A stretch of 55,274 bases of DNA from an uncultured Rubritalea sp. (GCA_937923145.1 CALAJT010000002.1:1-55274), one strand, 5' to 3'. Numbered from the stretch's first letter, positions 28,440 to 38,440 are shown. Notes: generated by a model not told the origin, from the letters alone. Numbers and translations are program-made.

Positions 28440-29006
28440 TTACTTATCGTCACTATCAGCCTCGATAGCTTTGAGGACTTCATCACCTTGGGTGTCTGTT
28501 GTTCCTTTCACATCACGCCAAACTAGGATTCCGTCTTTAAATAAATACGCTTGGCGACTGGTGATTTTATCACCTGCGATAAGTGGGACTTTCATCGCTG
28601 TTGCTAGCTTCATATCTGTGTCAGCGACGAGTGTGTAATCGAGTTTTTCCTTCTTAGCGAATTTCTTCTGAGTATCAGCAGTATCTGTAGAGACACCGAA
28701 CACGCTTACTTTATGTTCTTTAAGTTTTTCAAATGCAGACTGCACCGAACATGCCTGTCTAGTTCATCCACCAGTAAGAGCCTTAGGGTAGAAGAATATG
28801 AATACCCATTTATGACCTTTTTCTGCTTCGAAAGAAACTTCTTTACCCATCTGATTTGTAACGTCGAGTTCAGGTATTTTGGCTCCTAATTCTAAGCCTA
28901 GGACTTTTTTATCTTCAACTTGGGGATCTTTATCTTCTGCGTTCATGATTTGAGTCGTTCCAGCGAATGCTAGGGTTATTGCTAGTAATGAGATATATGA
29001 TTTCAT
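28440..29006 (-). CDS. exported peroxiredoxin with in-frame TGA at the active site (candidate selenoprotein)
   Basis: One frame runs from 29006 to 28440 except for a TGA at 28764-28766. Upstream lie a signal peptide (MKSYISLLAITLAFAGTTQI) and the peroxiredoxin strand WVFIFFYPKALTGG. Directly after the TGA the frame continues TRQACSVQSAFEKL, then VFGVSTDTADTQKKFAKK and a full BCP/AhpC-type C-terminus. Family members read YPKA-x-T-x-G-C-T-K-x-A-C here, so the TGA sits exactly at the peroxidatic cysteine. Selenocysteine insertion explains this best; a recent Cys-to-stop mutation is the alternative. Translated with Sec it has 188 residues. If TGA is read as a stop, the gene is a pseudogene. Confidence 0.75.
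28737..28760 (-). promoter_or_regulatory. candidate bacterial SECIS hairpin
   Basis: Three bases after the TGA, AGAC pairs with GTCT and, after an asymmetric internal loop, GCA pairs with TGC around the loop TGTTCGG, which has G residues as bacterial SECIS loops require. The stem is short and the first loop G is about 14 nt from the TGA, just below the usual range, so support is moderate. Confidence 0.35.
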
Positions 29007-29171
29007 ATTTTCTATTAACACTATTCTCATTGTTTCTATATCTTATACAATAATGATTTTTTCTTTCGGTTCAATTCTAACTTATTTAAGTAATAAATAA
29101 CATTTTTAGGATGCTAAAACCATGCTTGCCATACTCCTAAATTCTGGTGAAGTGATCACCTAATAACGACC

Positions 29172-29831
29172 ATGTCAAAATCGCTTGAAATACGAGGAAC
29201 TAGGAAACAACATATCATTGGGAAGATTGCGGGCTGGACGATTCGTATCATGGGCTGGACTCTGCGCTATAAGATCGATGGACTAGAGCAGCTAAATGGA
29301 AAGTATAGCGGTCAGCCAGTTATTTATGCGCTCTGGCATAATCGCATATTCGCTATGCCATACACCCGCCCTAAACTCGCTAAAAATCGTGAAATGGTAG
29401 TGCTGACCAGCGCTAGTAAAGATGGAGCTATTTTAGAAAATGCGGTGGCAGTCTTCGGGATCGGAGCGGTGAGAGGATCTAGCTCGCGTAGGGGTGCAGC
29501 CGCCTTAGTTGCATTGCGAAAGAAAATAAACTCAGGCGCTAGCATCTGCATCACTCCAGATGGTCCACGTGGTCCAAGACAAAAACTCCAGCCAGGTATC
29601 GTAAAACTAGCGCAGGCAAGTGGTGCGCCGATTCTTGCTGTCAATGTGGAGTTTTCCAAATGCTGGCATTTGAAAACATGGGATCAGTTTCGCGTGCCAT
29701 GGCCGTTTAGTAAAGTTTACGTAAAAATCGAAGCAGGGATTGATATTCCTAGAGATTTAGATCAGAGTGCCTTCGAGCAACATGTGAGTGATCTAGAGCA
29801 ACTGATGAATTTATCAGCGGAAAAAATTTAA
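29172..29831 (+). CDS. DUF374/lysophospholipid acyltransferase-family protein
   Basis: The DUF374 family is a branch of the LPLAT acyltransferases. The segment [16 protein letters not shown] carries the conserved His, and [20 protein letters not shown] and [20 protein letters not shown] are the family's other signature blocks. The length of 219 residues is standard. It is predicted to acylate a lipid or lipid A precursor at the inner membrane, with the substrate unproven. folD follows 23 bases downstream. Confidence 0.85.
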   Translation: MSKSLEIRGTRKQHIIGKIAGWTIRIMGWTLRYKIDGLEQLNGKYSGQPVIYALWHNRIFAMPYTRPKLAKNREMVVLTSASKDGAILENAVAVFGIGAVRGSSSRRGAAALVALRKKINSGASICITPDGPRGPRQKLQPGIVKLAQASGAPILAVNVEFSKCWHLKTWDQFRVPWPFSKVYVKIEAGIDIPRDLDQSAFEQHVSDLEQLMNLSAEKI

Positions 29832-29854
29832 CAATAAAAGAACCGACTTATTTT

Positions 29855-30721
29855 ATGAAAAAAATTGATGGTAAAGAAGTGGCGCAGAAAGTCATAGATG
29901 AATGTAAATCGCAGATTGCAGAGCTTAAGGTGAAAGGCATCACACCCGGATTAGCAGTAGTGCTAGTGGGTGAAGATCCTGCATCTAAAGTCTATGTGGG
30001 AGCAAAGGCTCGCAAGTGTGAAGAGCTTGGAATCTACTCTAAGAAGATAGAACTCCCAGCAGATGCCTCTCAGGAGCAGGTGATGCAGGTAGTCGAAGAT
30101 TTAAATAACGATCCAGCGATCGATGGGATCTTAGTTCAGTCACCACCACCACCGCACATCGATGAAGATGCTATCGTTCGTGCGATAAATCCTAATAAAG
30201 ATGTAGATGGATTTCACCCAGTGAATGTTGCCAAGCTAGTGCTCGAAGACCCTAGTGGCTTCATCCCATGCACGCCACACGGTTGCTTGAGATTATTACA
30301 AGATACAGGGATAGAAACGAGCGGTGCTGAGGCAGTAGTTATTGGTAGATCTATGATCGTAGGCAAGCCAATGGCGCTCCTTCTCATGGGTAAATTGGGA
30401 AATGCTACCGTGACTGTAGCTCACTCTAGAACAAAAGATTTAGCAGCTGTCTGCCGCCGTGCAGATATAATCATAGCGGCAATAGGGAAGCCAGAATTCG
30501 TCACCGCTGATATGGTGAAAGATGGGGCTGTAGTGATCGATGTAGGTATCAACCGAGTCGAAGACTCTAGTAAGAAAAGCGGCTATAAGCTAGTGGGCGA
30601 TGTAGCATTCGATGAAGTAGCTACAAAGTGTTCTGCTATCACTCCCGTGCCGGGTGGCGTAGGACCGATGACGATAGCGATGCTAATGAAAAACACAGTG
30701 ATTTCAGCGAGTAGAAGATAG
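29855..30721 (+). CDS. folD: bifunctional methylenetetrahydrofolate dehydrogenase/cyclohydrolase
   Basis: FolD interconverts 5,10-methylene- and 10-formyl-tetrahydrofolate and supplies one-carbon units. The catalytic lysine lies in [15 protein letters not shown], the substrate block is [14 protein letters not shown], and the NADP-binding site is [18 protein letters not shown]. The C-terminal [16 protein letters not shown] is diagnostic. The length of 288 residues is normal. It starts 23 bases after the acyltransferase and 20 bases before the RDD gene, so it sits in a run of closely packed genes. Confidence 0.96.
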   Translation: MKKIDGKEVAQKVIDECKSQIAELKVKGITPGLAVVLVGEDPASKVYVGAKARKCEELGIYSKKIELPADASQEQVMQVVEDLNNDPAIDGILVQSPPPPHIDEDAIVRAINPNKDVDGFHPVNVAKLVLEDPSGFIPCTPHGCLRLLQDTGIETSGAEAVVIGRSMIVGKPMALLLMGKLGNATVTVAHSRTKDLAAVCRRADIIIAAIGKPEFVTADMVKDGAVVIDVGINRVEDSSKKSGYKLVGDVAFDEVATKCSAITPVPGGVGPMTIAMLMKNTVISASRR

Positions 30722-30741
30722 AGCAAGTTTTACAAAAATGC

Positions 30742-31497
30742 ATGGCCTATAAAAAAGACATCGAGATGCTAGACACACTCCAGAGCGTAGAGCTGGGTGA
30801 AGGCGTCGAGATTCGTCTGAGGATAGCAGGTCCTTATCCTAGAGCACTGGCTCTGTTATTGGACACATTGATCATCGCTGGTGTGATGATGGTGTTGGGT
30901 ATTATTCTTAGTTTAGTATTTTTTAGTAGTACTAATGTAGCTGGAGGAATTTATCTTATCGTCGCATTTTTCATCTCGTGGGGATATTTCGTCTTCTTCG
31001 AGAATGGGAAGCGCGGGGCAACTATAGGTAAACGCACTGTTGGATTACGAGTAGTAGATCGCTCTGGGAATACGGCTAAGACTAGTCAGATTTTTGTTCG
31101 TAATATTCTGCGCCTCGTAGACATGCTTCCTGGAATCCCATCCACTGCTGGTGGCGTTCTCATCGGAAGTTTCGGGCTAGGATTTATCTGCTGTCTATTT
31201 ACTAAGAAATTTCAGCGTATCGGTGATTTAGTGGCGAATACTGTAGTCGTCTATACCCAGCCGGATATGGTAATCACAGGGCAGTTACCAAATGTAGCAG
31301 AAAGCACCGCTCCATCCATAGCGCTATCTAGAGAAGAGCAGTTAGCACTTTCAGAATACTTTAACAGAGCAGGTCTCTGGAGCGAAGCAAGACGGATCGA
31401 ACTAGCAGATCACGCGAGTGAACTGACTAAAAAGAAGGGCATGTCAGGCATGGTGAAGCTACTCTCCATCGCGAAATGGACCCGTGAGAAAGGGTAA
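30742..31497 (+). CDS. RDD-family membrane protein
   Basis: The N-terminal 170 residues form an RDD domain: AGPYPRALALLLDTLIIAGV has the conserved Arg-Asp-type start, and GATIGKRTVGLRVVDRSGN is the family's central motif. Three membrane helices are expected. A charged helical tail follows. RDD genes typically head the SpoIIM / MoxR / DUF58 cluster in this phylum, as seen here with SpoIIM 18 bases downstream. The transport or signalling role is not established. Confidence 0.88.
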   Translation: MAYKKDIEMLDTLQSVELGEGVEIRLRIAGPYPRALALLLDTLIIAGVMMVLGIILSLVFFSSTNVAGGIYLIVAFFISWGYFVFFENGKRGATIGKRTVGLRVVDRSGNTAKTSQIFVRNILRLVDMLPGIPSTAGGVLIGSFGLGFICCLFTKKFQRIGDLVANTVVVYTQPDMVITGQLPNVAESTAPSIALSREEQLALSEYFNRAGLWSEARRIELADHASELTKKKGMSGMVKLLSIAKWTREKG

Positions 31498-31515
31498 AAG
31501 GGATAAAGTCGAGAC

Positions 31516-32478
31516 ATGAAAGAAAGCGAATTCATAGACAAACATCAGCAAGACTGGGCAAGATACGACCACATCATGTCGAGTATCGAGCAAGGTAAAG
31601 TAGACCTAGTCGATACCTCAGAACTTCCTAAACTATTCCGTGCTCGCTGTGCCGAACTCGCTCTAGCACGTCACCGTATGTATAGTAGTCGGACGTGTGA
31701 GAATTTAAACTACCGCGTCACTCGTGGTCACAAGTTAGTCGCCAGATCAGAGAGCGTATTTAAAGAGAAAATCATGCATTTCTATACAGCAGGATTTCCT
31801 CAGGCAATGCGCCGTGAGTGGAGACTTCACATCGTCTGCTGGTTATTCTTCCTGCTCCCATTTTTCGGAATGTGGCTCAGCTACGGATATGATCAAGAAT
31901 GGGTCCACAGCATGTTAGGTGAAGAAACTCGAAACAACATGGACGAGTGGTATGGCAAAGATTCTAAAGGATCGATGCGAGAAGAATTTGGCTCAAACTT
32001 CATGATGTTTGGGCATTATATAAACAATAATATAGGCATCGACTTATTGACCGTAGCAGGGGGAGCATTAGCGGGAGTAGGGAGTCTATTCCTCATATTT
32101 TCCAATGGACTAGCCATGGGAGCTTCGATGGCTTATGTGATGTATGAAGGCTCACCAGAGCGCTTGCTATCCTTCGTATCAGGGCACGCTCCCTACGAAC
32201 TGTTAGGGATGATCGTTTCTGGAATGGCTGGGATGCGCATAGGGCTAGCTATGATCAAGCCTGGTCAGATGAGTCGTGGTAGAGCTCTGTTAGAAAGTGG
32301 CAAGCGTGGACTTCCACTAATCATCGGAGCCTGTAGCCTCACGTTTTTCGCAGCCATCATTGAAGGATTCTGGTCTGGAGAAGTCATCGACGTACAGGTA
32401 AAATACTGGGTCGGCTACATCGGTTGGTTCCTCTTATTCGTCTATATCACATTTGCAGGGAGGAGCGCTCAAGCATGA
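31516..32478 (+). CDS. SpoIIM-like stage II sporulation protein M family membrane protein
   Basis: The 320-residue product has a helical cytoplasmic N-terminus and at least four membrane helices, with FGHYINNNIGIDLLTVAGG and FVSGHAPYELLGMIVSGMAG matching the SpoIIM family (DUF95). The family occurs widely in non-sporulating bacteria beside MoxR/DUF58 genes, so no sporulation role is implied. Its stop overlaps the next start as ATGA. Confidence 0.85.
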   Translation: MKESEFIDKHQQDWARYDHIMSSIEQGKVDLVDTSELPKLFRARCAELALARHRMYSSRTCENLNYRVTRGHKLVARSESVFKEKIMHFYTAGFPQAMRREWRLHIVCWLFFLLPFFGMWLSYGYDQEWVHSMLGEETRNNMDEWYGKDSKGSMREEFGSNFMMFGHYINNNIGIDLLTVAGGALAGVGSLFLIFSNGLAMGASMAYVMYEGSPERLLSFVSGHAPYELLGMIVSGMAGMRIGLAMIKPGQMSRGRALLESGKRGLPLIIGACSLTFFAAIIEGFWSGEVIDVQVKYWVGYIGWFLLFVYITFAGRSAQA

Positions 32479-34055
32479 AGCTAGAGAATGTAACGGCTAA
32501 GATTCGCCCCAGAGCAAGATGGGAATCCATCGATCTTGGATGCGCAATGACTCGTAGAAATTTCGGCACTATCATGGCATCATGGATGGTCACCGTGCTT
32601 CCATTCTGGGTAGGGTTCATCATTCTAACAGGAACATTCATGTCACCAGGTTGGCATCTTTTCTCTAGCGTTATATGGTGCTGGGGTACACTTTCCATTA
32701 CTGATAGAGTGCCATTGTTAATCTTAAGTAGAAATTTATTTGGAGAAAAAATAACCGTCTGGGAAGTCACCAAACTTTGGTGGACGAAGCTGTGGTATAA
32801 ACAATTCATAGACAGATTTTTCGCAAGATTTAGCACTAATCGTGGGCTCTCCTTACCAGTCTCTGAGCTAGAGGGCTTGAAAGGTGCTAGCTACAAAATG
32901 CGAGTCAACCTACTTGCCAGAAATGGTGGCGATGGAGCGACTCAGGCAGCCATGGTCGGACTTCTGTTAGTGTTTCTCATGATCTGTAGCTGTTACATGT
33001 TCCTGATGATGATTTACCAACTCTATGGCGAATCTGATGTAATGACTCTGATGTTCGAGGATCTAGGCAAGCACAGTGGAGACTATCAAGGGTATTGGCA
33101 ATTTTTCCTATTCTACCTCTTAGTTTTAAGCGTCCTAGAGCCATTCTTTGTAGGTGCTGGATTTGCGATGTATGTGAATAGCCGCACCGTCACCGAGGGC
33201 TGGGACATCGAACTAAGCTTCAAGCGCATGAGCGAGCGTATCAGCGGAATGTATGCTCAATCTACGAAAAGTGTGCTCACCCTATTACTCTCACTCGGTG
33301 TGTTCCTCAGCTGTGGAATCTCTAACAGCTCAGAAGCCGCAGACGAGCGAGTGGATGAGATTATGAAGAGTGAGGACTTTGAAGTTCACCGCACCAGCTA
33401 TAAAGAATTTGTCCCAGGAAGTGGATCGACTAAAAAGGCACGACCTTCATCTAGCGGTGGAGGAGGATCAGGCGGTTCATCATCTAGCTCCAGAAGCTCA
33501 AGCTCTAGTTCAGGTATTGGTGCTATATTTCAAGGACTGATGCTTGTGGTATTTTGGTGTTTAGTAGGTGTAGTAGCAGTAGCCATCATTTGGGTGATTA
33601 TTAAAAACCGCTACGCTCTAAAGAAGGGGATCAAAAAATCGAAAGTTCAGGACACGGCACCAAAAGTGAAATCCGTCATGGGCATGGATATAACTCCAGA
33701 GAGTTTACCAAAAGAACTTCACGAAGAAGCCCGAGCCGCGTGGCTCAGAGGTGATCATCAACTTGCAATGAGCCTACTCTACCGTGGAGCCATCTCATGG
33801 ATGGTGAACCGTGCCGCAGTGCCGATCATCGAGAGCGATACTGAGCAGGATTGTGTCCTGCGAGTCTATTCTGGCGATGAAGCGGCAATTGCCAACAGCA
33901 ACTATTTCAAACAACTCACAGGTAACTGGGTAAAGTTAGCCTACGGGAGATATCTCCCAGCAGATTCCGAAGTGATGCAACTCTGCGACACTTGGCCATT
34001 CGAAAATACCAATACAAATACAAATACGAATACAAATAGGAAAGGGGGACTCTAG
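32475..34055 (+). CDS. membrane protein of the MoxR/DUF58 cluster with C-terminal DUF4129-like domain
   Basis: I start at the ATG in the ATGA overlap with the SpoIIM gene (32475), giving 526 residues. There are about five membrane helices in the first 260 residues, a Ser/Gly-rich linker around residue 330, another helix (LVVFWCLVGVVAVAIIWVII) and a soluble tail. In that tail, ARAAWLRGDHQLAMSLLYRG resembles DUF4129. The C-terminus holds an Asn-Thr repeat encoded by a six-base tandem repeat. The next gene overlaps by one base. Confidence 0.7.
   Translation: MKLENVTAKIRPRARWESIDLGCAMTRRNFGTIMASWMVTVLPFWVGFIILTGTFMSPGWHLFSSVIWCWGTLSITDRVPLLILSRNLFGEKITVWEVTKLWWTKLWYKQFIDRFFARFSTNRGLSLPVSELEGLKGASYKMRVNLLARNGGDGATQAAMVGLLLVFLMICSCYMFLMMIYQLYGESDVMTLMFEDLGKHSGDYQGYWQFFLFYLLVLSVLEPFFVGAGFAMYVNSRTVTEGWDIELSFKRMSERISGMYAQSTKSVLTLLLSLGVFLSCGISNSSEAADERVDEIMKSEDFEVHRTSYKEFVPGSGSTKKARPSSSGGGGSGGSSSSSRSSSSSSGIGAIFQGLMLVVFWCLVGVVAVAIIWVIIKNRYALKKGIKKSKVQDTAPKVKSVMGMDITPESLPKELHEEARAAWLRGDHQLAMSLLYRGAISWMVNRAAVPIIESDTEQDCVLRVYSGDEAAIANSNYFKQLTGNWVKLAYGRYLPADSEVMQLCDTWPFENTNTNTNTNTNRKGGL
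34004..34039 (+). repeat. in-frame six-base tandem repeat (AATACN) coding for Asn-Thr pairs
   Basis: About six copies of AATACA/AATACC/AATACG encode NTNTNTNTN just before the C-terminus of the membrane protein. A six-base unit keeps the frame, so copy-number change would alter tail length but not switch the gene off. Confidence 0.75.
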
Positions 34056-35296
34056 TGAGCAATAAGTTTAAATTTCTTTTCCTAGTAACCCTAACCCTAA
34101 CACTAGGTATCTTTTCTGGCTGTAATTCTGGAAGCGGTGGTGGCTATGTGAAGAAGGACAGAATCCAGGGCTATAAGGGGCAAGCAAGGCTTAACCCTTA
34201 CCTAGTGGCTGAGCGCTTCTTGGAGAAAGTCACTTTTAATGAAACGAGTGTTCGCACTGGGTTCGTTAAATATGAGAATCGCCTAGGGATGGTCATTTCG
34301 CCAGCCACTACACTCAGTTCAGAAGTCGTCACAGATAAGATGTTAGACTGGGTCGCTAATGGTGGTGTCTATGTTTGCCTATTAGAACGTGGAGAGAAAA
34401 ACTACACAGATATAGGTGAGCAGTGTGAACATGAGTCAATCTATTGGATAGATGTAGAGACTCCAGAACTCAACTACCTGTTAGATAAGATGAAGATAGA
34501 GTTAGTGGATGATTCCACTGGCAAAACTAAAGGCGGAAAGAATTACAGAGGAGAGCCTACTAATCCAGTCGTTCTTGGTGATGAACTACCACTGACTCTC
34601 GATGTCAAAGTAGAGCTAGATAACGAAACATATGATATGAAACTAGGTGGTACTAAAGCGATGAAGCTGAACCGTCAGTTAGAGTTTGATGACTACCATG
34701 ACACCGCAGCTACAGATGGAAGCCATCGCTTCCTAGGTCTCAGCTATGGCGCGGGACGCATCTACTTTATCAGCGATGCCCGAGCCTTCAGAAATCCTTA
34801 TCTAGGAATGGCAGATCATGCGAGTGTGTTAGAGGCAATGGCAAATGAGAGCTACGGTGATATCGTGTTTTCATTCAATAAACGCCGCGGATTCTGGTCG
34901 CTCATGGGCAACTACGCAGGACCTGCACTGCTAGGTATTTTCATTCTGTTAGTCTTCTGGCTATGGAAAAATATGCCACGCTTCGGACCTCTGTTAGAAG
35001 TCTCAGATGGACACGATAGAGACTATCTAGAATCTGTGCGTAACTCAGGGCATTTCCTCTGGAAACATCGCCGTTACGACGCTCTCCTACAACCTCTGCG
35101 AAAAGAAATTTATAAACGCAGTGGCATGTTTAACGAACACGGTGAAGCCAGCGCCTCACTAGTAGAAAGCCTTTCAGAATCTAGCGGAGTGCCTGAGCAC
35201 GAAGTCCTAGAAGCACTCAGCCGCGATGAAAATATAGACGGCCATGCCATGGTCAAAATGACTAAAAATTTACAAACCATACTCAAATCATTATGA
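34055..35296 (+). CDS. DUF4350 domain lipoprotein/membrane protein
   Basis: The GTG at 34055 overlaps the previous stop as TAGTG. The signal (FLFLVTLTLTLGIFSGCNSG) has a lipobox-like FSGC. The body resembles DUF4350 (an ABC-transporter-associated GIFT-like fold), with SYGAGRIYFISDARAFRNPY and one membrane helix near residue 290 (LLGIFILLVFWLWKNM). A cytoplasmic helical tail follows. DUF4350 genes are regular members of MoxR/DUF58 clusters. Confidence 0.75.
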   Translation: MSNKFKFLFLVTLTLTLGIFSGCNSGSGGGYVKKDRIQGYKGQARLNPYLVAERFLEKVTFNETSVRTGFVKYENRLGMVISPATTLSSEVVTDKMLDWVANGGVYVCLLERGEKNYTDIGEQCEHESIYWIDVETPELNYLLDKMKIELVDDSTGKTKGGKNYRGEPTNPVVLGDELPLTLDVKVELDNETYDMKLGGTKAMKLNRQLEFDDYHDTAATDGSHRFLGLSYGAGRIYFISDARAFRNPYLGMADHASVLEAMANESYGDIVFSFNKRRGFWSLMGNYAGPALLGIFILLVFWLWKNMPRFGPLLEVSDGHDRDYLESVRNSGHFLWKHRRYDALLQPLRKEIYKRSGMFNEHGEASASLVESLSESSGVPEHEVLEALSRDENIDGHAMVKMTKNLQTILKSL

Positions 35297-36312
35297 ACGA
35301 AAACGAATTCCAACCTCAATCCGAGCAAGAGTCTGAACTAGAGTCTGAACCAGAAATCACCGAGCCAGAGGAGACTCTAACAGGCTTCATTGATCAACTT
35401 CGTAATCAACTCAAGCAGGTGTTTTTCGGGCAAGATCAAGTAGTTGACCAAGTTTTAGCAACCTTCCTAGCGGGCGGTCACGTTCTGTTAGAAGGTAAGC
35501 CGGGTCTTGGAAAAACCCACCTAGTGATAGCTCTAGCAAATGCTTTTGGCGGAAACTTCAGCCGTATACAGTTCACCCCGGATCTCATGCCGAGCGATGT
35601 CACTGGCTTCACACTCTATGAGATGCAGAGTCAGACATTCCAAGTGAAGAAAGGTCCCGTCTTTACTAATCTTCTCCTAGCCGATGAAATTAACCGTGCA
35701 CCAGCCAAAACTCAAGCCGCACTTCTAGAAGTGATGCAGGAACAGCAGGTCACCATTGATGGTGAATCTCACGAACTCACCGCTCCATTTATGACCCTAG
35801 CTACCCAGAACCCGATCGAGCAGGAGGGCACATACCCACTTCCAGAAGCACAGCTAGACCGCTTTCTCATGAAAGTAGTAATCGACTATCCAGAAGCTAA
35901 CGATGAAGCTATTATAGTAAGTCACGTCACCAGTGGAGCAGGGCTAGACCCTGAGACTGTGCAGAAGATTTGTGATGCTGACACCATCATCGAGGCTCAG
36001 CAACGAGTCGCGAATGTTCGCTGTGTTCCAGAAGTCATTACCTACGCAGTCAATATCGTCCGAGCCACTCGCATGGCACAGGGCATCAGCCTCGGAGCTG
36101 GAACTCGTGGAGCGATCAGTCTGATCAAAATCGCTAAAGCAATCGCTGTCATGCAGGGTCGTGATTTCGTCACGCCAGCCGATGTTAAGTTCGCCTCACT
36201 CCCAGTGCTCCGCCACCGTGTCCAGCTCGCACCCGAGCTAGCCATCAGTGGTCAGAATGTAGATGATGCGGTCACTGCGATCGTTGCCTCAGTAGAAGCA
36301 CCGAGAATTTAA
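35293..36312 (+). CDS. MoxR-family AAA+ ATPase
   Basis: A chaperone-like ATPase, often paired with DUF58/VWA proteins. Walker A is LLEGKPGLGKTHL, Walker B is LLADEINRAPAKTQ, sensor 1 is ATQNPIEQEGTYPLPEAQLD, and the arginine finger region is RFLMKVV. The length of 339 residues is typical. It overlaps the DUF4350 gene by 4 bases. It probably remodels envelope complexes together with the next gene product. Confidence 0.94.
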   Translation: MNENEFQPQSEQESELESEPEITEPEETLTGFIDQLRNQLKQVFFGQDQVVDQVLATFLAGGHVLLEGKPGLGKTHLVIALANAFGGNFSRIQFTPDLMPSDVTGFTLYEMQSQTFQVKKGPVFTNLLLADEINRAPAKTQAALLEVMQEQQVTIDGESHELTAPFMTLATQNPIEQEGTYPLPEAQLDRFLMKVVIDYPEANDEAIIVSHVTSGAGLDPETVQKICDADTIIEAQQRVANVRCVPEVITYAVNIVRATRMAQGISLGAGTRGAISLIKIAKAIAVMQGRDFVTPADVKFASLPVLRHRVQLAPELAISGQNVDDAVTAIVASVEAPRI

Positions 36313-36328
36313 ATTACATCCATTTTTA

Positions 36329-37777
36329 GTGTTCGACACCATTCATATAGCTAGCATGCTTTACCTAGAGGTTCTTAGAAATCTGGGTCTCTTCGTCGTG
36401 TTGCCGATTTTAATCACCACGATTATCTGGCAAAAGCTACTGCTTAAACCGACCTCCAGGATCGTCTACTCCATCCTCACATGGATAGTTCTCTGGGTGA
36501 CTTGGAAGCTGTTAGGTTTATCTGAGAATGTAACTGTAAGCTCAGCTCGTTTCGTAATCGAAGGAATCTTACTCTACGGCACCATGATCGTAGCATTTAT
36601 TGCTCTGTTAGATTTTATCATCTTACTAGTGCTACCTCAGCCTACCACTCAGCGCTCCATCCCGACTCGCTTCGCCAGTGGAGTGAGTAGTGACATTAAA
36701 GTGAAGCTATCTAATCCAGCGGCATTCAGTATAAATGTAAAATTCCACGATGGACTCCCAGAAGAAGCAGTCTGCGCACTGTTGCCGTGGGCTGGAATTA
36801 TCCCTAGCAGAGGTTTCCAAGAGATAGCTTACCCACTTGAATTTAATGAAAGAGGGGACACTTATATTGAGCCATCTTACGTCCAATATTCCACCAAGCT
36901 AGCCTTCTGGACAAGAACCGTCCGCACTGGTGAAGCAGATGAGACAAAGGTCTACCCGAACTACGAACCCATAGTCCGCTACGCCCTACTCACCATGGAA
37001 AGCAGACCTGAGCAGATGGGAATCGTCACGAAAAATAGAGTGGGGATGAGCAAGGAATTTCACCAACTCCGTGATTACCAACTCGGCGACATGCTCTCCC
37101 AAATCGACTGGAAAGCGACCTCTAAACACCGCTCACTCATCAGCCGAGATTACCAAGAGCAAAAAGATCAAAACGTCATACTAGCTATTGACTGCGGTAG
37201 ACGTATGAGAGCTATGGAAGGGGACGTTCCTCAGTTCGATCATTGCCTAAACGCCATGCTCCTACTTTCCTACGTAGCTCTTCGTCAGGGTGACCACGTA
37301 GGCATCCTCAGCTTCGGCGGTCAGGAGAAATGGCTACCACCCGTGAAAGGAGTCCAGTCCATGACGACTCTGCTCAACCACATGTATGACTACAAGACAT
37401 CTAACACCCCGAGCGACTTCTCAGAGGCTACCGAGCGACTTCTCACTCGTCAGCGCAGACGCTCACTCGTCATAGTCCTCACTAATGTCCGGGGCGAAGA
37501 TGGCAGCGAACTTATAGAACCCCTCCGCAAGCTGCGCCAAAAGCACGTCGTCATGGTAGCGAATCTCCGTGAGAAAAACGTCATGGATAGCTACGCCAAA
37601 GACATCCACAACCTAGACGATGCACTCACTCTAGCTTCCTCTCAGATCTACCTAAATGAACGCACCAAAATGATGCGCCAGTTAGAGAGTCACGGCATCA
37701 GCACAGTAGATGAGACTGCTCAGAAACTTCCAGTAGCCCTAGCGAATAGATACCTATCTGCTAGAGAAAGTGTGTAA
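36329..37777 (+). CDS. DUF58 domain membrane protein
   Basis: Two N-terminal membrane helices precede a DUF58 domain with FHQLRDYQLGDMLSQIDWKA, the family signature, followed by a VWA-like fold with VILAIDCGRRMRAMEG. These MIDAS-like residues suggest metal-dependent protein binding. It starts with GTG 17 bases after the moxR gene, the classic MoxR-DUF58 pairing. The client is unknown. Confidence 0.9.
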   Translation: MFDTIHIASMLYLEVLRNLGLFVVLPILITTIIWQKLLLKPTSRIVYSILTWIVLWVTWKLLGLSENVTVSSARFVIEGILLYGTMIVAFIALLDFIILLVLPQPTTQRSIPTRFASGVSSDIKVKLSNPAAFSINVKFHDGLPEEAVCALLPWAGIIPSRGFQEIAYPLEFNERGDTYIEPSYVQYSTKLAFWTRTVRTGEADETKVYPNYEPIVRYALLTMESRPEQMGIVTKNRVGMSKEFHQLRDYQLGDMLSQIDWKATSKHRSLISRDYQEQKDQNVILAIDCGRRMRAMEGDVPQFDHCLNAMLLLSYVALRQGDHVGILSFGGQEKWLPPVKGVQSMTTLLNHMYDYKTSNTPSDFSEATERLLTRQRRRSLVIVLTNVRGEDGSELIEPLRKLRQKHVVMVANLREKNVMDSYAKDIHNLDDALTLASSQIYLNERTKMMRQLESHGISTVDETAQKLPVALANRYLSARESV

Positions 37778-37826
37778 GGTTTTAGGTGATTAGTTGCACA
37801 TCTATACAACTAGACTATGATCCAGC

Positions 37827-38435
37827 ATGATTATAAATGCAGCGGACATTGATGCTATGGAACACTTAAAGAGAGTGCAATTAGCAACCTCTCTACCAGG
37901 AGCAAAACCGATCTGCCTAGTGGGGACAAAATCTCTAACAGGTATCACAAATCTAGCACCATTCTCCAGCATCACCCATCTGGGTTCAAACCCGATGTTA
38001 ATCGGAATGGTTACCCGTCCAGATACAGTAGACCGGCACACCCTACGTAATATTTTAGACACCAAGTCTTGGACGCTCAATCATGTCCATGAAGATATCC
38101 TCAAGCAAGCTCACCAATGCTCCGCTCGATATCCTGCTGAAACTTCAGAATTCACAGCCGTAGGATTGAACGAGGAATTTCATCCAGATATCATAGCTCC
38201 TTTCATCAAAGAAAGTCGAGTTAGATACGCACTAAGCCTAGAAGATATAGTCGATATCAAAGCGAATAACACCAAGCTAGTGATCGGTCGGGTTCAGCTC
38301 ATTGAGCTCCCTGACGCCAGCTTTCAGAGTGATGGAGGCATTGACCTTATAGAAAGCGGAACACTAGCCTCTACAGCTCTCGATACCTATTTCTCAATTA
38401 GCAAGGTAGCCCAACTACCCTACGCTAAATCCTAA
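37827..38435 (+). CDS. flavin reductase-family protein (FMN-binding split barrel)
   Basis: The 202-residue product has the flavin-reductase pattern: PICLVGTKSLTGITNLAPFS then THLGSNPMLIGMVTRPD, followed by DTKSWTLNHV. These bind FMN in a split beta-barrel. The partner and substrate are not obvious. The DUF2071 gene begins 5 bases after its stop, so the two are likely cotranscribed, and an FAD oxidoreductase follows them. Confidence 0.8.
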   Translation: MIINAADIDAMEHLKRVQLATSLPGAKPICLVGTKSLTGITNLAPFSSITHLGSNPMLIGMVTRPDTVDRHTLRNILDTKSWTLNHVHEDILKQAHQCSARYPAETSEFTAVGLNEEFHPDIIAPFIKESRVRYALSLEDIVDIKANNTKLVIGRVQLIELPDASFQSDGGIDLIESGTLASTALDTYFSISKVAQLPYAKS

Positions 38436-38440
38436 TAAAC

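Noticed and set aside
28325..28486. N-terminal extension of the secreted protein gene ending at 27830
   Set aside because: The in-frame upstream codons do not encode a signal peptide, whereas the ATG at 28324 does. The extension also lies in the gap behind the peroxiredoxin gene.
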